Of a stretch of DNA of 64,000 nucleotides, positions 8,425 through 19,684 are shown piece by piece. Under the pieces are notes generated by a model. The model searched no databases and was not told where the DNA came from. It was given only the letters and a program-made list of their open reading frames with translations. Position 1 is the stretch's first letter. Each line of letters begins with the position of its first letter. Both the position numbers and the translations under genes were made by a program. Origin of the DNA: Kineococcus endophyticus (GTDB taxonomy: Bacteria; Actinomycetota; Actinomycetes; Actinomycetales; Kineococcaceae); the NCBI RefSeq assembly GCF_040796495.1, contig NZ_JBFNQN010000005.1, forward strand, positions 1 through 64,000. Reading direction: 5' to 3'.

Positions 8425-8961
8425 TCAGCCCGCAGCGGTGCGCTGGTAGAGCACGTGGTCCTGCCAGCGCCCCGCGATCCGCAGGTACCGGCGGGCGACA
8501 CCGATCCGCTCGAACCCGTTGCGCTGCAGCACTGCCTGCGAGGCGGAGTTCGAGAGCAGGGTTCCGGCCTGCAGCCGGTGCAGACCGAGCCCGGCCGGTT
8601 CCGGGGCGAACGCGAGGTCCACCAGCGCGGCCACCGCGTGGGTGGCGACGCCCCGGCCGTTGACGGCCTCGGCCACGAGGTACCCGACGTCGGCGGACTG
8701 GAAGGGACCCCGGACGATGCCCGACAGCGTCAGCCGGCCGACGAGTTCCCCGTCGTGCTCGATGACGTACGGGGCGACCCGGCCGGCGGCGTGCTCGGCC
8801 AGCGCGGCGGTCAGAAGTTCCTCCTGGCCCTCGGCGGTGAAGTAGGCCTCGTCCCGCTCGGGTTCGTAGGGCGCCAGGAACGGCCAGTTCTCCCGCAGCA
8901 GCGCCGCCACGGCGGCGGCGTCGTCGGGTCGCGCCAGCCGCAGCGTCGTCGCGTCCGTCAC
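8425..8961 (-). CDS. GNAT family N-acetyltransferase (RimJ/RimL type)
   Basis: A 178-residue acetyltransferase using acetyl-CoA. It reads TLRLARPDDAAAVAALLREN at the start, VGRLTLSGIVRGPFQSADVGYLV in the central strands and VNGRGVATHAVAALVDLAF as the acetyl-CoA loop, then LLSNSASQAVLQRNGFERIG. This matches the Acetyltransf_3 (RimJ/RimL) subgroup, which acetylates protein N-termini or small amines. GTG 8961 overlaps the TGA of the upstream ATP-binding gene by 4 bp (GTGA), so it is translationally coupled to it and is the last gene of the GGDEF-EAL operon. Confidence 0.9.
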   Translation of the reverse strand: MTDATTLRLARPDDAAAVAALLRENWPFLAPYEPERDEAYFTAEGQEELLTAALAEHAAGRVAPYVIEHDGELVGRLTLSGIVRGPFQSADVGYLVAEAVNGRGVATHAVAALVDLAFAPEPAGLGLHRLQAGTLLSNSASQAVLQRNGFERIGVARRYLRIAGRWQDHVLYQRTAAG

Positions 8962-9350
8962 GAGATCACGAACCAGACGGTCTTGCCGTTCTCGTCGTGC
9001 TCGACGCCCCACCGGTCGGAGATGATGTCGACGAGGGCGACACCGCGGCCGCCTTCGGCCTCCGGTTCCGCGTCGCGGCGCACGGGCGGGTGCGGGTTGC
9101 CGTCGGAGACGGCCACGTGCAGCGCCGGGCCGTCACCATCGCAGGAGACCCGCACGCGCACGGGCGGGCCGCCGTGGCGGACGGCGTTGGTCACGAGCTC
9201 GGAGACCAGCAGTTGCGCCTCGTCGAGGACGCGGGCGTGGTGCGCGGCGCAGAAGGCCTCGGACAGGAACGCGCGCGCCCGGCGGGCCGAGTGCTCCTCG
9301 TCGGGCAGGGTGATCTCCGCCGCCGGGGTCGCCTCGCACACGCAGGCCAT
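8958..9350 (-). CDS. HATPase_c_2 ATP-binding protein (RsbW/SpoIIAB-like)
   Basis: A 130-residue GHKL ATPase domain protein of the serine-kinase/anti-sigma type common in actinobacteria. The N box is ELVTNAVRHG (around residue 60), the G1-like box is VSDGNPHPP and the G2-like loop is GGRGVALVD. Such proteins phosphorylate anti-anti-sigma factors or act as orphan signalling ATPases. ATG 9348-9350 gives the family's usual length; upstream codons are Arg/Gly-rich and atypical. It sits between an HDOD protein (61 bp upstream) and a coupled GNAT gene, suggesting a signalling operon. Confidence 0.85.
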   Translation of the reverse strand: MACVCEATPAAEITLPDEEHSARRARAFLSEAFCAAHHARVLDEAQLLVSELVTNAVRHGGPPVRVRVSCDGDGPALHVAVSDGNPHPPVRRDAEPEAEGGRGVALVDIISDRWGVEHDENGKTVWFVIS

Positions 9351-9411
9351 CCAACACCATCCCCTCGCACCGCGCCCCCGCCCGCGCACGCCGCTGCGCA
9401 CCGGCGCGCGC

Positions 9412-10266
9412 TCAGGCCGTCAGGAGCTGCACGAGTTCGGCGGCGGTGCGGGTGACGCCGGCGCGGACGGCGTCCAGCTCGGCGTCGCGCACGTGCCCCG
9501 CGGAGAGCTGCTCGGCGACCTGCGGCGTGCGCGCCGGGTCGGTGATCCGCTCGGACAGCTCCAGCCCCAGGCGCACGCACGTGGCCAGCGGCGTCGCCCA
9601 CCCGGGGCGGTCGACCTGCGACAGGGCGTGGGCGAGGTCCTCGGGGAAGGCCCAGGCCGCGAGCGCCTCGGCCGACACCCGCGTGTGGGTGGCGCCGTAG
9701 CGGCGGTTCTCGGCGGCCAGGAGTTCCTCGCGGTCGGCGCACTCGACCGTCATCCGCGGGTACTCCACGGGGTCGCAGCGCACGAGCAGCGCCTGCCCCA
9801 GCCGGGCCAGCAGGCCGACCGAGAACGCCTCCGGCGCACCGCACCCGAGCCGCGGGGCGAACTCGGCGGCGGCCACGGCGGTCAGGACGCTGCGGTCCCA
9901 GAACCCGGCGAGGGACTCGGGGACGTCGTCGAGACCGGCCATGGCCGAGACGGCCAGGCTGCGCACGGTGGAGAAGCCGACGACGGTCACCGCGAACGCG
10001 GGCTGGGAGACCCGGCCGGACAACCCGAAGTAGGCGGAGTTGGCCAGCCGCAGCACCTTGGCCAGCAGGGCCGGGTCGTAGCCGAGGGTGCGCCCGAGGG
10101 AGCGGGCGTCGGAGGCGGTGTCGTCGGCCTCGGCCACCACGCGCGCCGCGACCGGCCGGTGGGCGGGCAGGTCGTCGAGAGCGGCGGAGATGCGGCCGAG
10201 GACCTCGACGGCTCCCGGCGGGCTGCTGGACGTCTGCACGGCCGAGGTCGTGGGGGTCGTGCTCAC
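9412..10266 (-). CDS. HDOD domain signalling protein
   Basis: A 284-residue HDOD (PF08668) protein. Typical pieces are GYDPALLAKVLRLANSAYFGL, VTVVGFSTVRSLAVSAM and VGLLARLGQALL, the last lacking the HD metal pair as the family does. HDOD domains are regulatory modules in bacterial signalling, often next to GGDEF or EAL proteins. GTG 10266 overlaps the stop of the upstream GGDEF-EAL gene by 4 bp, so the two are translationally coupled and probably act in one pathway. No membrane segment is seen. Confidence 0.9.
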   Translation of the reverse strand: MSTTPTTSAVQTSSSPPGAVEVLGRISAALDDLPAHRPVAARVVAEADDTASDARSLGRTLGYDPALLAKVLRLANSAYFGLSGRVSQPAFAVTVVGFSTVRSLAVSAMAGLDDVPESLAGFWDRSVLTAVAAAEFAPRLGCGAPEAFSVGLLARLGQALLVRCDPVEYPRMTVECADREELLAAENRRYGATHTRVSAEALAAWAFPEDLAHALSQVDRPGWATPLATCVRLGLELSERITDPARTPQVAEQLSAGHVRDAELDAVRAGVTRTAAELVQLLTA

Positions 10267-12533
10267 GCGGGCACCCCCTTCAGCGACGGGGTGGCGGGCC
10301 CGGGGACCAGCTCCCCACCGCCGCGCAGCACCTCGACGAGGCCCTGGCGGGTCAGCGGACGGGAGTACAGGTACCCCTGCACGGCCTCGCAGCCGAGGTC
10401 GGTGATGACGGCGTCCTGCTCGAACGTCTCGACGCCCTCGGCGACGACCCCCAGGCCCAGGGTGCGGGCGAGGGACACGACGGCGGCCGCCACGGCCCGG
10501 GCGGGTCCGGTGGTGGAGCGCAGGTCCCGCACGAAGGACCGGTCGACCTTGAGGTGGTCGACGGGCAGGTCCTTGAGGTAGGCCAGCGAGGAGTACCCCG
10601 TGCCGAAGTCGTCGATGGCGACGCGCACCCCGTCGGCCCGCAGTTCCTCCAGGACCTGGCGGCAGGCGCGCAGGTCGCTGGCCAGGGCGGTCTCGGTGAC
10701 CTCCAGGCACAGGTCGCTCAGCTGCAGGCCCGCGGTGGCGACGGCCCGGCGGACCCCGGCGGCGAACCCGTCGGCGGCCAGGCTCACGGCCGAGACGTTG
10801 ACGGCCACGTGGTCCGGGCTGACGGGCAGGTCCCCGGCGGCCTGCGCCGCGCGCCACGCCGCGAGGTCGTGGCAGGCGACCTGCAGGACGTGGGCGTCCA
10901 GGGCCGGGACGAGGTTGGCGCGTTCGGCCAGCTCGATGAAGACGTCGGGGCGGACGGGGCCGAGTTCGGGGTGCGTCCAGCGGCACAGGGCCTCGACGCT
11001 GCGCAGCCGCGCGGGCCGGCCGGGCTGGACGACGGGCTGGTAGTGCACCTCGACGCCACCGCGGGCCAGGGCCTCGCGCAGGTCGGCGACGAGGCGCAGG
11101 GCGCGGCGGGCCCGCGTTCGGACCTCCTCGTCGAGCAGGGTCCAGCGGCCACCTCCGGCGGCCTTGGCCTCGTGCACGGCGATGCCGGCGTCGCGCACGA
11201 CCTCCTCGGCGCTGCAGCCCAGGCCCTCCAGGAGGACCACGCCGATGCTGGCGACGAGCCGCAGCCGCAGCCCGTTGACCTCCACGGGGACGAGCACGGC
11301 CTCCAGGACGCGTTCGGCGGTGGCCCGCACGGCGTCGAGGTCGGACAGGTCGGCGCACACGAGGACGAACTCGTCGCCACCGGGCCGGGCCACCATGTCC
11401 CCGGCGCGCACGGTGCGGGCCAGCCGGCGGGCCACCTCGACGAGGACGGCGTCCCCGGCCTCCGGGCCCAGGCCGTCGTTGACGGTCTTGAAGTCGTCGA
11501 GGTCCACCATGAGGACCCCGACGTCCGGGCCCTGGCCGGGCGCACGGCCCGGCAGGGCGAGCAGGTCGGACAGCCGTTCCAGCAGCGCGAGCCGGTTGGG
11601 CAGGCCCGTCAGCAGGTCGTGCTGGGCCTGGTAGGCCAGCCGGTGCTCGCGGGCGAGGCGGTCGGTGACGTCCTCGACGGTGCCGATGAAACCGGCCCCG
11701 TACCCGGGGGTCCGGCTGGGGGCCAGCCGGACCGTCACCCACCGGATCTGGCCGGCGGCCGTCCGCAGGCGGGTGTCGAGCGTGACGCGTTCCCCGGCCA
11801 GGACGGTGGCGACGGCCTCCACGACACCGGTCCGCTCGTCGTCGACGACGTGGGTCAGCCAGCCCGTGCCGCACAGCTCCTCGGCGGGCAGGCCCAGCAG
11901 TTCGGCGAACGCGTCGTTCACGCGGGACAGGCGCGCGCCCACGTCGGAGACGATCGTGGGCACGGGGGAACTCTGGGCGAGGGTGGCGAACCGTTCCTCG
12001 GCGGCGCGCAGCGCGGCGTGGGCCCGCTCGTCCTCCGGCAGCGCCAGCGACAGCACCCAGAACTGCTCCCCCGCCCCGGCCCGCGCGACGGCGGCCAGGC
12101 CGGGTCCGGGACGGTCGGGGACCGGCCAGGCCACGACCTCGGAGCGCCGCAGTTCACCACCGGCCGTGACGACCTCGACGGCGTAGCGGGTGCGGCGCTC
12201 GCGGGAGAGGCGTTCGGCGTCCGGACCGGTGCGCAGGAGCCGGGTCACGGCGACGTCGACGAGGTGGTCGGCGTCGATCCCGAACAGGTCGGAGGCGGCG
12301 GTGTTCGCCCAGCGCACCCGGGCGATCTCGCGGGCGGCGTGCGGACGGGACACGACGAGGACGGGTTCGTCGGCGGCGGCCGCGTGGTGCAGCAACGCGG
12401 CGTCGACCCCGGCGGTGGAGTCGGGGCCTCCCCCGGGGTGGTGGCTGCGCCACGCCTCGTTCAGCACTGGTTCCGTCCACGGTGGTTCCCGGCGATCCCT
12501 TCCGTGGGACCGCATCGGAGTGTTCATCGGCAC
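10263..12533 (-). CDS. PAS-GGDEF-EAL cyclic-di-GMP signalling protein
   Basis: A cytoplasmic protein of about 756 residues that can make and degrade cyclic-di-GMP. Domain order: PAS-like (about 55-150), PAS/PAC (about 160-285, FATLAQSSPVPTIVSDVG), GGDEF (about 295-455, with intact RPGGDEF near residue 384) and EAL (about 475-735, with VHYQPVV, the EAL motif in SVEALCRW near 512, and DDFGTGYSSLAYL). The GGDEF A-site and the EAL catalytic motifs look intact. The start may be GTG 12533 or ATG 12527; neither has a strong ribosome site. It is the first gene of the operon with HDOD, HATPase and GNAT, and diverges from an MFS gene. Confidence 0.95.
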   Translation of the reverse strand: MPMNTPMRSHGRDRREPPWTEPVLNEAWRSHHPGGGPDSTAGVDAALLHHAAAADEPVLVVSRPHAAREIARVRWANTAASDLFGIDADHLVDVAVTRLLRTGPDAERLSRERRTRYAVEVVTAGGELRRSEVVAWPVPDRPGPGLAAVARAGAGEQFWVLSLALPEDERAHAALRAAEERFATLAQSSPVPTIVSDVGARLSRVNDAFAELLGLPAEELCGTGWLTHVVDDERTGVVEAVATVLAGERVTLDTRLRTAAGQIRWVTVRLAPSRTPGYGAGFIGTVEDVTDRLAREHRLAYQAQHDLLTGLPNRLALLERLSDLLALPGRAPGQGPDVGVLMVDLDDFKTVNDGLGPEAGDAVLVEVARRLARTVRAGDMVARPGGDEFVLVCADLSDLDAVRATAERVLEAVLVPVEVNGLRLRLVASIGVVLLEGLGCSAEEVVRDAGIAVHEAKAAGGGRWTLLDEEVRTRARRALRLVADLREALARGGVEVHYQPVVQPGRPARLRSVEALCRWTHPELGPVRPDVFIELAERANLVPALDAHVLQVACHDLAAWRAAQAAGDLPVSPDHVAVNVSAVSLAADGFAAGVRRAVATAGLQLSDLCLEVTETALASDLRACRQVLEELRADGVRVAIDDFGTGYSSLAYLKDLPVDHLKVDRSFVRDLRSTTGPARAVAAAVVSLARTLGLGVVAEGVETFEQDAVITDLGCEAVQGYLYSRPLTRQGLVEVLRGGGELVPGPATPSLKGVPA

Positions 12534-12700
12534 GTTGCGCCACGAACTGATCCCCCCGGGTGCACGGACGCCGGGACCGCGCCGGAACCCACGCGGGGCC
12601 GGCTGCGCTGCGTGACGTCGCCACCCGCCGGAGCGCGCAGTAGGGTTCGGCGCAAACGTCCGGCCCCCAGGCCGGTCCGCCCCTGCCGGAAGGTTCCGCC

Positions 12701-13840
12701 GTGCTCACGGCGTTCTTCGCCGCGGCCGCGTGGGGGCGGGTCGGACTCGCCGCGACCCCCCTGGCGCTGCTGTGGTTCGTCCACGACCGGACGGGTTCCT
12801 GGTCCGGTGCCGGGCTCGCCGCGGCCGGTCTGGCCGTGGCCGAGGCCGTCGCCGGTCCGCAGACGGCCCGGCTCGTCGACCGGTTCGGCCAGCCCCCCGT
12901 CCTGCCGGTCCTGGCCCTGGCGCACGCGGCCGGCCTCGTGGCCGTCGTCGTCCTCCTGCCCGCGTCGGCGCCGCCCCTCGTCCTGCTGACCGCGGGCCTG
13001 CTCGTCGGGTCGACCCTGCCCCAGCTGGGGGCGTTCTCGGGGGCTCGCTGGTCGCACCGGCTCACCTCCGCGACCGGGTTGTCACGCGCCTTCGCGTGGG
13101 AGGCGGTGGCGAACTCCACGGCGTTCCTGCTCGGTCCGGTCCTCGCGGCCTGGCTCGCCGGCAGGGGCCTGCCGGAGGTGGCCCTGGCCGGGGCCGCCGG
13201 TCTCGTCGCCTCGGGGACCCTGGTGCTGGCCCTGCTGCGGTCCTCCGCCCCTCCTCCCGCGCGGCGGGGCACCCCCGGGCTGGGGCTGCCGCGCGGGCTG
13301 GGGCTCCCGCTCGTCGTGACGGCCTGCCTCGGGGTCCACTTCGGGGCGCTGCCCCTGGCGGTCGCGGCGGCCCGGCCCGAGGCGGCCGCCGCGGTCCTGG
13401 GCGCCTCGAGCGCCGGTGGGCTGCTCGCCGGGCTGGCGCTCACCCGGGCCCGGGACCCGCGGCTGCGCCGGGCCGCGGTCGTCCTCGCGCTGGTCGCGAC
13501 GCCGCTGGCCCTGCCGGGACTGCTCACCGCCCCCGTCGTCGTGCTCGCCGCGGTGCTCGCCCTGGTGGGGGCCGCGGTCCCGCCCGTCGTCGTCGCCACG
13601 ACCGTCCTGGTGCGCGAACGTGCCGCGCCGCAGCAGCTCACGAGCGCCTTCGCCTGGTCCGCCAGCGTCTCGGCGGCCGGCGTCGCGGTCGGGTCGGCGG
13701 CCGCGGGGCAGGTCGTCGACCGCGTCGGGCCACCGGGAGCGAGCGGGCTGGCCGCGCTGTCCCTCGCGGCCGCCCTCCTGGCGGTCCTGGGCTGGGGCAG
13801 GATCGTGCGGTGCGCCCGTTGCGACCCACCCGCCTCCTGA
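12701..13840 (+). CDS. MFS transporter
   Basis: A 379-residue, very Ala/Leu/Val-rich membrane protein with about 10-12 predicted helices. It has the MFS layout, with LVDRFGQPPVLPVLALAHA resembling the loop 2-3 motif and a repeat in the second half (VDRVGPPGASGLAAL). The substrate is unknown; this group includes drug and metabolite exporters. The start is GTG 12701. TAGGGT at 12641-12646 is a good actinobacterial -10. The next gene starts inside its last 31 bp, so the two are co-transcribed. Confidence 0.85.
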   Translation: MLTAFFAAAAWGRVGLAATPLALLWFVHDRTGSWSGAGLAAAGLAVAEAVAGPQTARLVDRFGQPPVLPVLALAHAAGLVAVVVLLPASAPPLVLLTAGLLVGSTLPQLGAFSGARWSHRLTSATGLSRAFAWEAVANSTAFLLGPVLAAWLAGRGLPEVALAGAAGLVASGTLVLALLRSSAPPPARRGTPGLGLPRGLGLPLVVTACLGVHFGALPLAVAAARPEAAAAVLGASSAGGLLAGLALTRARDPRLRRAAVVLALVATPLALPGLLTAPVVVLAAVLALVGAAVPPVVVATTVLVRERAAPQQLTSAFAWSASVSAAGVAVGSAAAGQVVDRVGPPGASGLAALSLAAALLAVLGWGRIVRCARCDPPAS

Positions 13841-15171
13841 GCCTGGACTCGGGGCTGTGGGCGCTGGACGAGACCCAGCCGGTCGCCGCCGTGCTGGACC
13901 GGCGCACCGGCCGGGTCGAGCGCGTGGTCGGGTGGTCGCAGGTCCCGCCCGAACCCGCGCCGACCCCGTGGCCGCCGCCGCGGCTGCTGCCGGACGGGCC
14001 GGCGTTCTGGACGCACCCGGACGGGGAGGCGCCCCTCGTGCGCATCGGCCCCGGTGGCGTGGAACTCGCGGTCTGGACGCACGGGCTGCGGTTGGCGGCC
14101 GTCGGGCCCGACGGCGCGTGGTGCGCTCCCCCACCACCCCCGCAGGACGTGGTGCGCTCGGCGCAGGGCCGTCCCGGCTGGGGCCTGCAGCCGAGCCAGC
14201 TGCTCCACGTCGCCCGTCGCGGCACCCCGCGGCGCACGAACGTGCCGGCGCCCGTGCGGGCCGCGCAGGCCGAGGACTCGGGGTTCTTCGTGGCCCTGGA
14301 CGCCGAACCCTGGCACCTGGAACCCCTCGGCGCCGACCTGCACGAGGTGGTGTGGGACACCGCCTGGTACCGCGTGCCGTGGGGTGCCGACGTCGGCGAG
14401 GAACTGCTCGACGTCGCCGAACCCGTCGCCGAGGGACCGCCCGTGCGGACCGAGGACGGCCGCGGGACGCACTCGTGGCTGGACCCGTGGAGCGCGGGCG
14501 GGGACCGGCACGGCGTCCGGCTGGAGGGGGCGCGCTGGGGTTTCGGCTGGCGCGCCGACGGTGCCGCCGCCGCGACGGGCGACCTCGTGGCCGTCGTCCA
14601 CAACGCCGACGGGAACCCGGTGCGCCGCATCGCGATGGGCCGCGGGACGACGACGTCGGCCGCCCTCGTCGGCACGGGGTCCGGCGAGCGTCTCGTGGTG
14701 GCCGTCCGCCGCGACGCGCCGGGGGTCCTGGCCCCGCCCGTCGACCTGCTCACGGTGCACCGCAGCGGGGACGTGACACCGCTCCTGGGCGGCGCCGAGG
14801 TCGACGTGAGCGGGCACGTCCGCCCGCTCGTGGACCGGCCGCTGGAGGCCGGCTCCTACCTGCGGCAGGTGCTGGCGACGTACGGCCGCCTCGAGGAGCA
14901 CTGGCGCACCGACGCCGGGTTGCTGCCGCTGGTGGACGGGCTGAGCGCCGCCCGCGCCCGCCTCGTCGGCGACTGGCCGGACACGGTGCTGGAGTGGACC
15001 TTCGAGCACCCCGAGCGACCCGGCGTGCGGCTGCGCCGGCGGGTCCCGCTCTTCGACGAACTGGGCCGGATCACCCCGCCGGACAGCGCCGCCGAGGCGT
15101 TGCGCGAGGACCTGCTGACGGGCCACGTCCCGCCGCTGGACGCGGCCCGCCGGGGTTTCCTGGACCTGTGA
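13810..15171 (+). CDS. Conserved-looking protein of unknown function, coupled to MFS gene
   Basis: A 453-residue protein that I do not recognise. It has no signal peptide or membrane segment. The sequence shows many short strands with Trp and Gly turns (SLDSGLWALDETQPVAAVLD, VELAVWTHGLRLAAVGPDG, HSWLDPWSAGGDRHGVRLEG, LVAVVHNADGNPVRRIAMGRG), which suggests a beta-propeller-like or other all-beta fold; this is inference. GTG 13810, with AGGA 10 bp upstream, overlaps the MFS gene by 31 bp in another frame. The overlap implies that the two are made together. Codon use is as in the neighbours. Confidence 0.7.
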   Translation: MRPLRPTRLLSLDSGLWALDETQPVAAVLDRRTGRVERVVGWSQVPPEPAPTPWPPPRLLPDGPAFWTHPDGEAPLVRIGPGGVELAVWTHGLRLAAVGPDGAWCAPPPPPQDVVRSAQGRPGWGLQPSQLLHVARRGTPRRTNVPAPVRAAQAEDSGFFVALDAEPWHLEPLGADLHEVVWDTAWYRVPWGADVGEELLDVAEPVAEGPPVRTEDGRGTHSWLDPWSAGGDRHGVRLEGARWGFGWRADGAAAATGDLVAVVHNADGNPVRRIAMGRGTTTSAALVGTGSGERLVVAVRRDAPGVLAPPVDLLTVHRSGDVTPLLGGAEVDVSGHVRPLVDRPLEAGSYLRQVLATYGRLEEHWRTDAGLLPLVDGLSAARARLVGDWPDTVLEWTFEHPERPGVRLRRRVPLFDELGRITPPDSAAEALREDLLTGHVPPLDAARRGFLDL

Positions 15172-15178
15172 GGGCGCC

Positions 15179-16684
15179 TCAGCCGTCGGCGCGGAACAGG
15201 ACCAGCACGTCCTTCGTGCGCCAGGTCCCGGCCGTCGTGGTCCACTGCTCGACACCCTGCGGGGGTTTCACGGCGGCGCTGCGCCAGCGCAGCACCCACG
15301 GGTCGGGCTGGACGGGGCCGGGGGCGCGCCGGGCGTAGTTCCAGCGCAGCAGCTGGCGCAGGACCGGGTCGGCCTCCTCCGTGCGGGCCTCGACGAGGGG
15401 TTCCAGCACGGCGGGGTCGGAGAACTGGTCGACGATCTCGCAGTCGCACGAGTACGCCAGCAGCCCGATCTCCCCCGGCGCGGTGACGCGCTGGTCGCCG
15501 ACGATCCGGCCGACGTCGGCGCCGATCGCCCGGTACTCCGCCGGGGTCGCGAAGTTCCCGAACACCGGCGGGTAGGCCCAGGGCAGCGGCAGCGCGGACG
15601 CCGGCACCGAGGCGGCGAGCCCGCCCACCGCGGCCAGCGCCGTGACGACGGGCACGACCCGCCGGGCCCGGTCCCGCAGCAGCAGCCCCAGCCCGACGAC
15701 GGCGACGAACGACAGCGTCGCCGCGGGCGGCACGTAGTACCACTGGTAGGGCGGGACCCCCAGGACGCTGTAGACGCCGAAGTACGCGGCACCGCCCAGG
15801 CCCAGGCCCACGAGGCCGCGGCGCGCGGCGTCCCTGCGCCGCACCAGACCCACGAGCAGGAGCAGCAGGACGACGACGCCGAGCACCGCCCCGGCGACGC
15901 CGACCCCGACCGCGACGGGGGTGTTGGGCCAGTAGTGCGTCCACAGCCCCTGCAGGTACGTGCGGTCGGGCCCGAAGTTCTTCTGGTTCGTCTTGATGAC
16001 GAACGTGTCCGGGATCGCGGACCCCAGGAACCACCAGCTCACCGCGAACCACGGCAGCGCGACGGCGCAGCACGTGGCGATCGCGACGTGCAGCCGGCGC
16101 AGCACCGGGCCGGAGACGAGGGCGAGCAGCACGACGAACACGACGGTGTCGAGGCGGGACAGCAGGGCCAGGCCGGCCACGACGCCGTACAGCGCCGGCC
16201 GGCCCGCCACCGAGGCGGCCAGCAGAGCCAGGACGGCCGTGAACACGAGGACGACCTCGAGGCCGACCGCGGAGACCAGCAGCGGGTTCGCCAGCACGAC
16301 GACGACGGCCGCGGCGGCCCACCAGGACGACACCCCCGCCCGCCGGGTGACGTGCCCGGCGCACGCGGCGGCGACGGCGGCCAGGACGGTCGTCACGACG
16401 CCCAGGGCGAGTTCACCGTCCGGGCCGGCGAAGGGCCCCACGACGAGGAACCCCAGCGCCAGCAGCCCGACGTTGAGCGGCGAGGTCGCGGCGTTCGACG
16501 TGATGCCCGGGGTCATGCCCCAGTGGAAGTGCTCGGCCAGGTTCCGGGCGTAGGCCAGCGTGATGTACGTGTCGTCGATGAGGCCGCGGGACGTGGTCCA
16601 GGACAGCAGGGCGCCCACGAGGGCGCCGAACAGCGGTAGGACCACCCGGGAGGAGGGGCGTGGCGGTGCGGGCACGGGCTGCAT
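15179..16684 (-). CDS. GT-C fold glycosyltransferase-like membrane protein
   Basis: A 501-residue integral membrane protein with about 10-11 helices and a soluble C-terminal part. Residues about 36-50 read LIDDTYITLAYARNLAEH, then SNAATSPLNVGLL. This is the Asp-Asp first loop and following segment seen in GT-C enzymes such as the arabinofuranosyl- and mannosyltransferases (AftB/ArnT-like) that use polyprenyl-phosphate sugars. A role in cell-wall glycan or protein glycosylation is likely, but the sugar is unknown. ATG 16682-16684 is used. It lies downstream of aconitase but is separated from it by a strong hairpin. Confidence 0.7.
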   Translation of the reverse strand: MQPVPAPPRPSSRVVLPLFGALVGALLSWTTSRGLIDDTYITLAYARNLAEHFHWGMTPGITSNAATSPLNVGLLALGFLVVGPFAGPDGELALGVVTTVLAAVAAACAGHVTRRAGVSSWWAAAAVVVVLANPLLVSAVGLEVVLVFTAVLALLAASVAGRPALYGVVAGLALLSRLDTVVFVVLLALVSGPVLRRLHVAIATCCAVALPWFAVSWWFLGSAIPDTFVIKTNQKNFGPDRTYLQGLWTHYWPNTPVAVGVGVAGAVLGVVVLLLLLVGLVRRRDAARRGLVGLGLGGAAYFGVYSVLGVPPYQWYYVPPAATLSFVAVVGLGLLLRDRARRVVPVVTALAAVGGLAASVPASALPLPWAYPPVFGNFATPAEYRAIGADVGRIVGDQRVTAPGEIGLLAYSCDCEIVDQFSDPAVLEPLVEARTEEADPVLRQLLRWNYARRAPGPVQPDPWVLRWRSAAVKPPQGVEQWTTTAGTWRTKDVLVLFRADG

Positions 16685-16705
16685 CCCACCACAGTCCGGG
16701 GACGA

Positions 16706-16739
16706 CGACGGCCGCCCCCCTTCCGGGGGACGGCCGTCG
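16706..16739 (-). terminator. Stem-loop terminator after acnA
   Basis: CGACGGCCG (16706-16714) pairs with CGGCCGTCG (16731-16739). Inside, six C pair with five G around a TTCC loop, with one bulged base. It begins 17 bp after the acnA stop on the minus strand. It has no T-run, as is usual at high GC, but is the strongest candidate to end the acnA transcript. Confidence 0.65.
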
Positions 16740-16755
16740 GGCGTGCAGGTGGGGA

Positions 16756-19545
<2,790 letters not shown>

Positions 19546-19613
19546 CGGGAGCTCCTCACTCGTCGTCCGACGTCGTCGCGTCGCACCGCGCCGCCGTCCT
19601 TGCCGTGCTCGAT

Positions 19614-19637
19614 GGTCCCACCGTCAGTGGTGGGACC
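19614..19637 (-). terminator. Hairpin between DUF202 operon and acnA (terminator or leader structure)
   Basis: GGTCCCACC (19614-19622) and GGTGGGACC (19629-19637) form a perfect 9-bp stem with a 6-nt loop. It is about 30 bp after the DUF202 stop, so it may be that operon's terminator. If acnA starts from the predicted promoter at 19652-19680, the same hairpin is near the 5' end of the acnA leader and could stabilise or attenuate the mRNA. Confidence 0.55.
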
Positions 19638-19651
19638 GACCCGCGGGGTGG

Positions 19652-19684
19652 ACCCTCGCGACCATTTATCTCGACGTCAAGATA
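19652..19684 (-). promoter_or_regulatory. Predicted acnA promoter with 18-bp palindrome
   Basis: TATCTCGACGTCAAGATA (19667-19684) is palindromic except for one position in each arm. On the minus strand it contains TTGACG (19675-19680) as a -35, and 17 bp further GAGGGT (19652-19657) as a -10, reading towards acnA. The site overlaps the last codons of the DUF202 gene. A dimeric regulator bound here would cover the -35. I cannot name the regulator from sequence. Confidence 0.55.

Noticed and set aside
12154-15255. 1033-codon minus-strand open frame across the MFS and unknown genes
   Set aside because: It shows Arg/Pro/Ala low complexity with no domain, whereas the plus strand encodes an MFS protein with clear helices.
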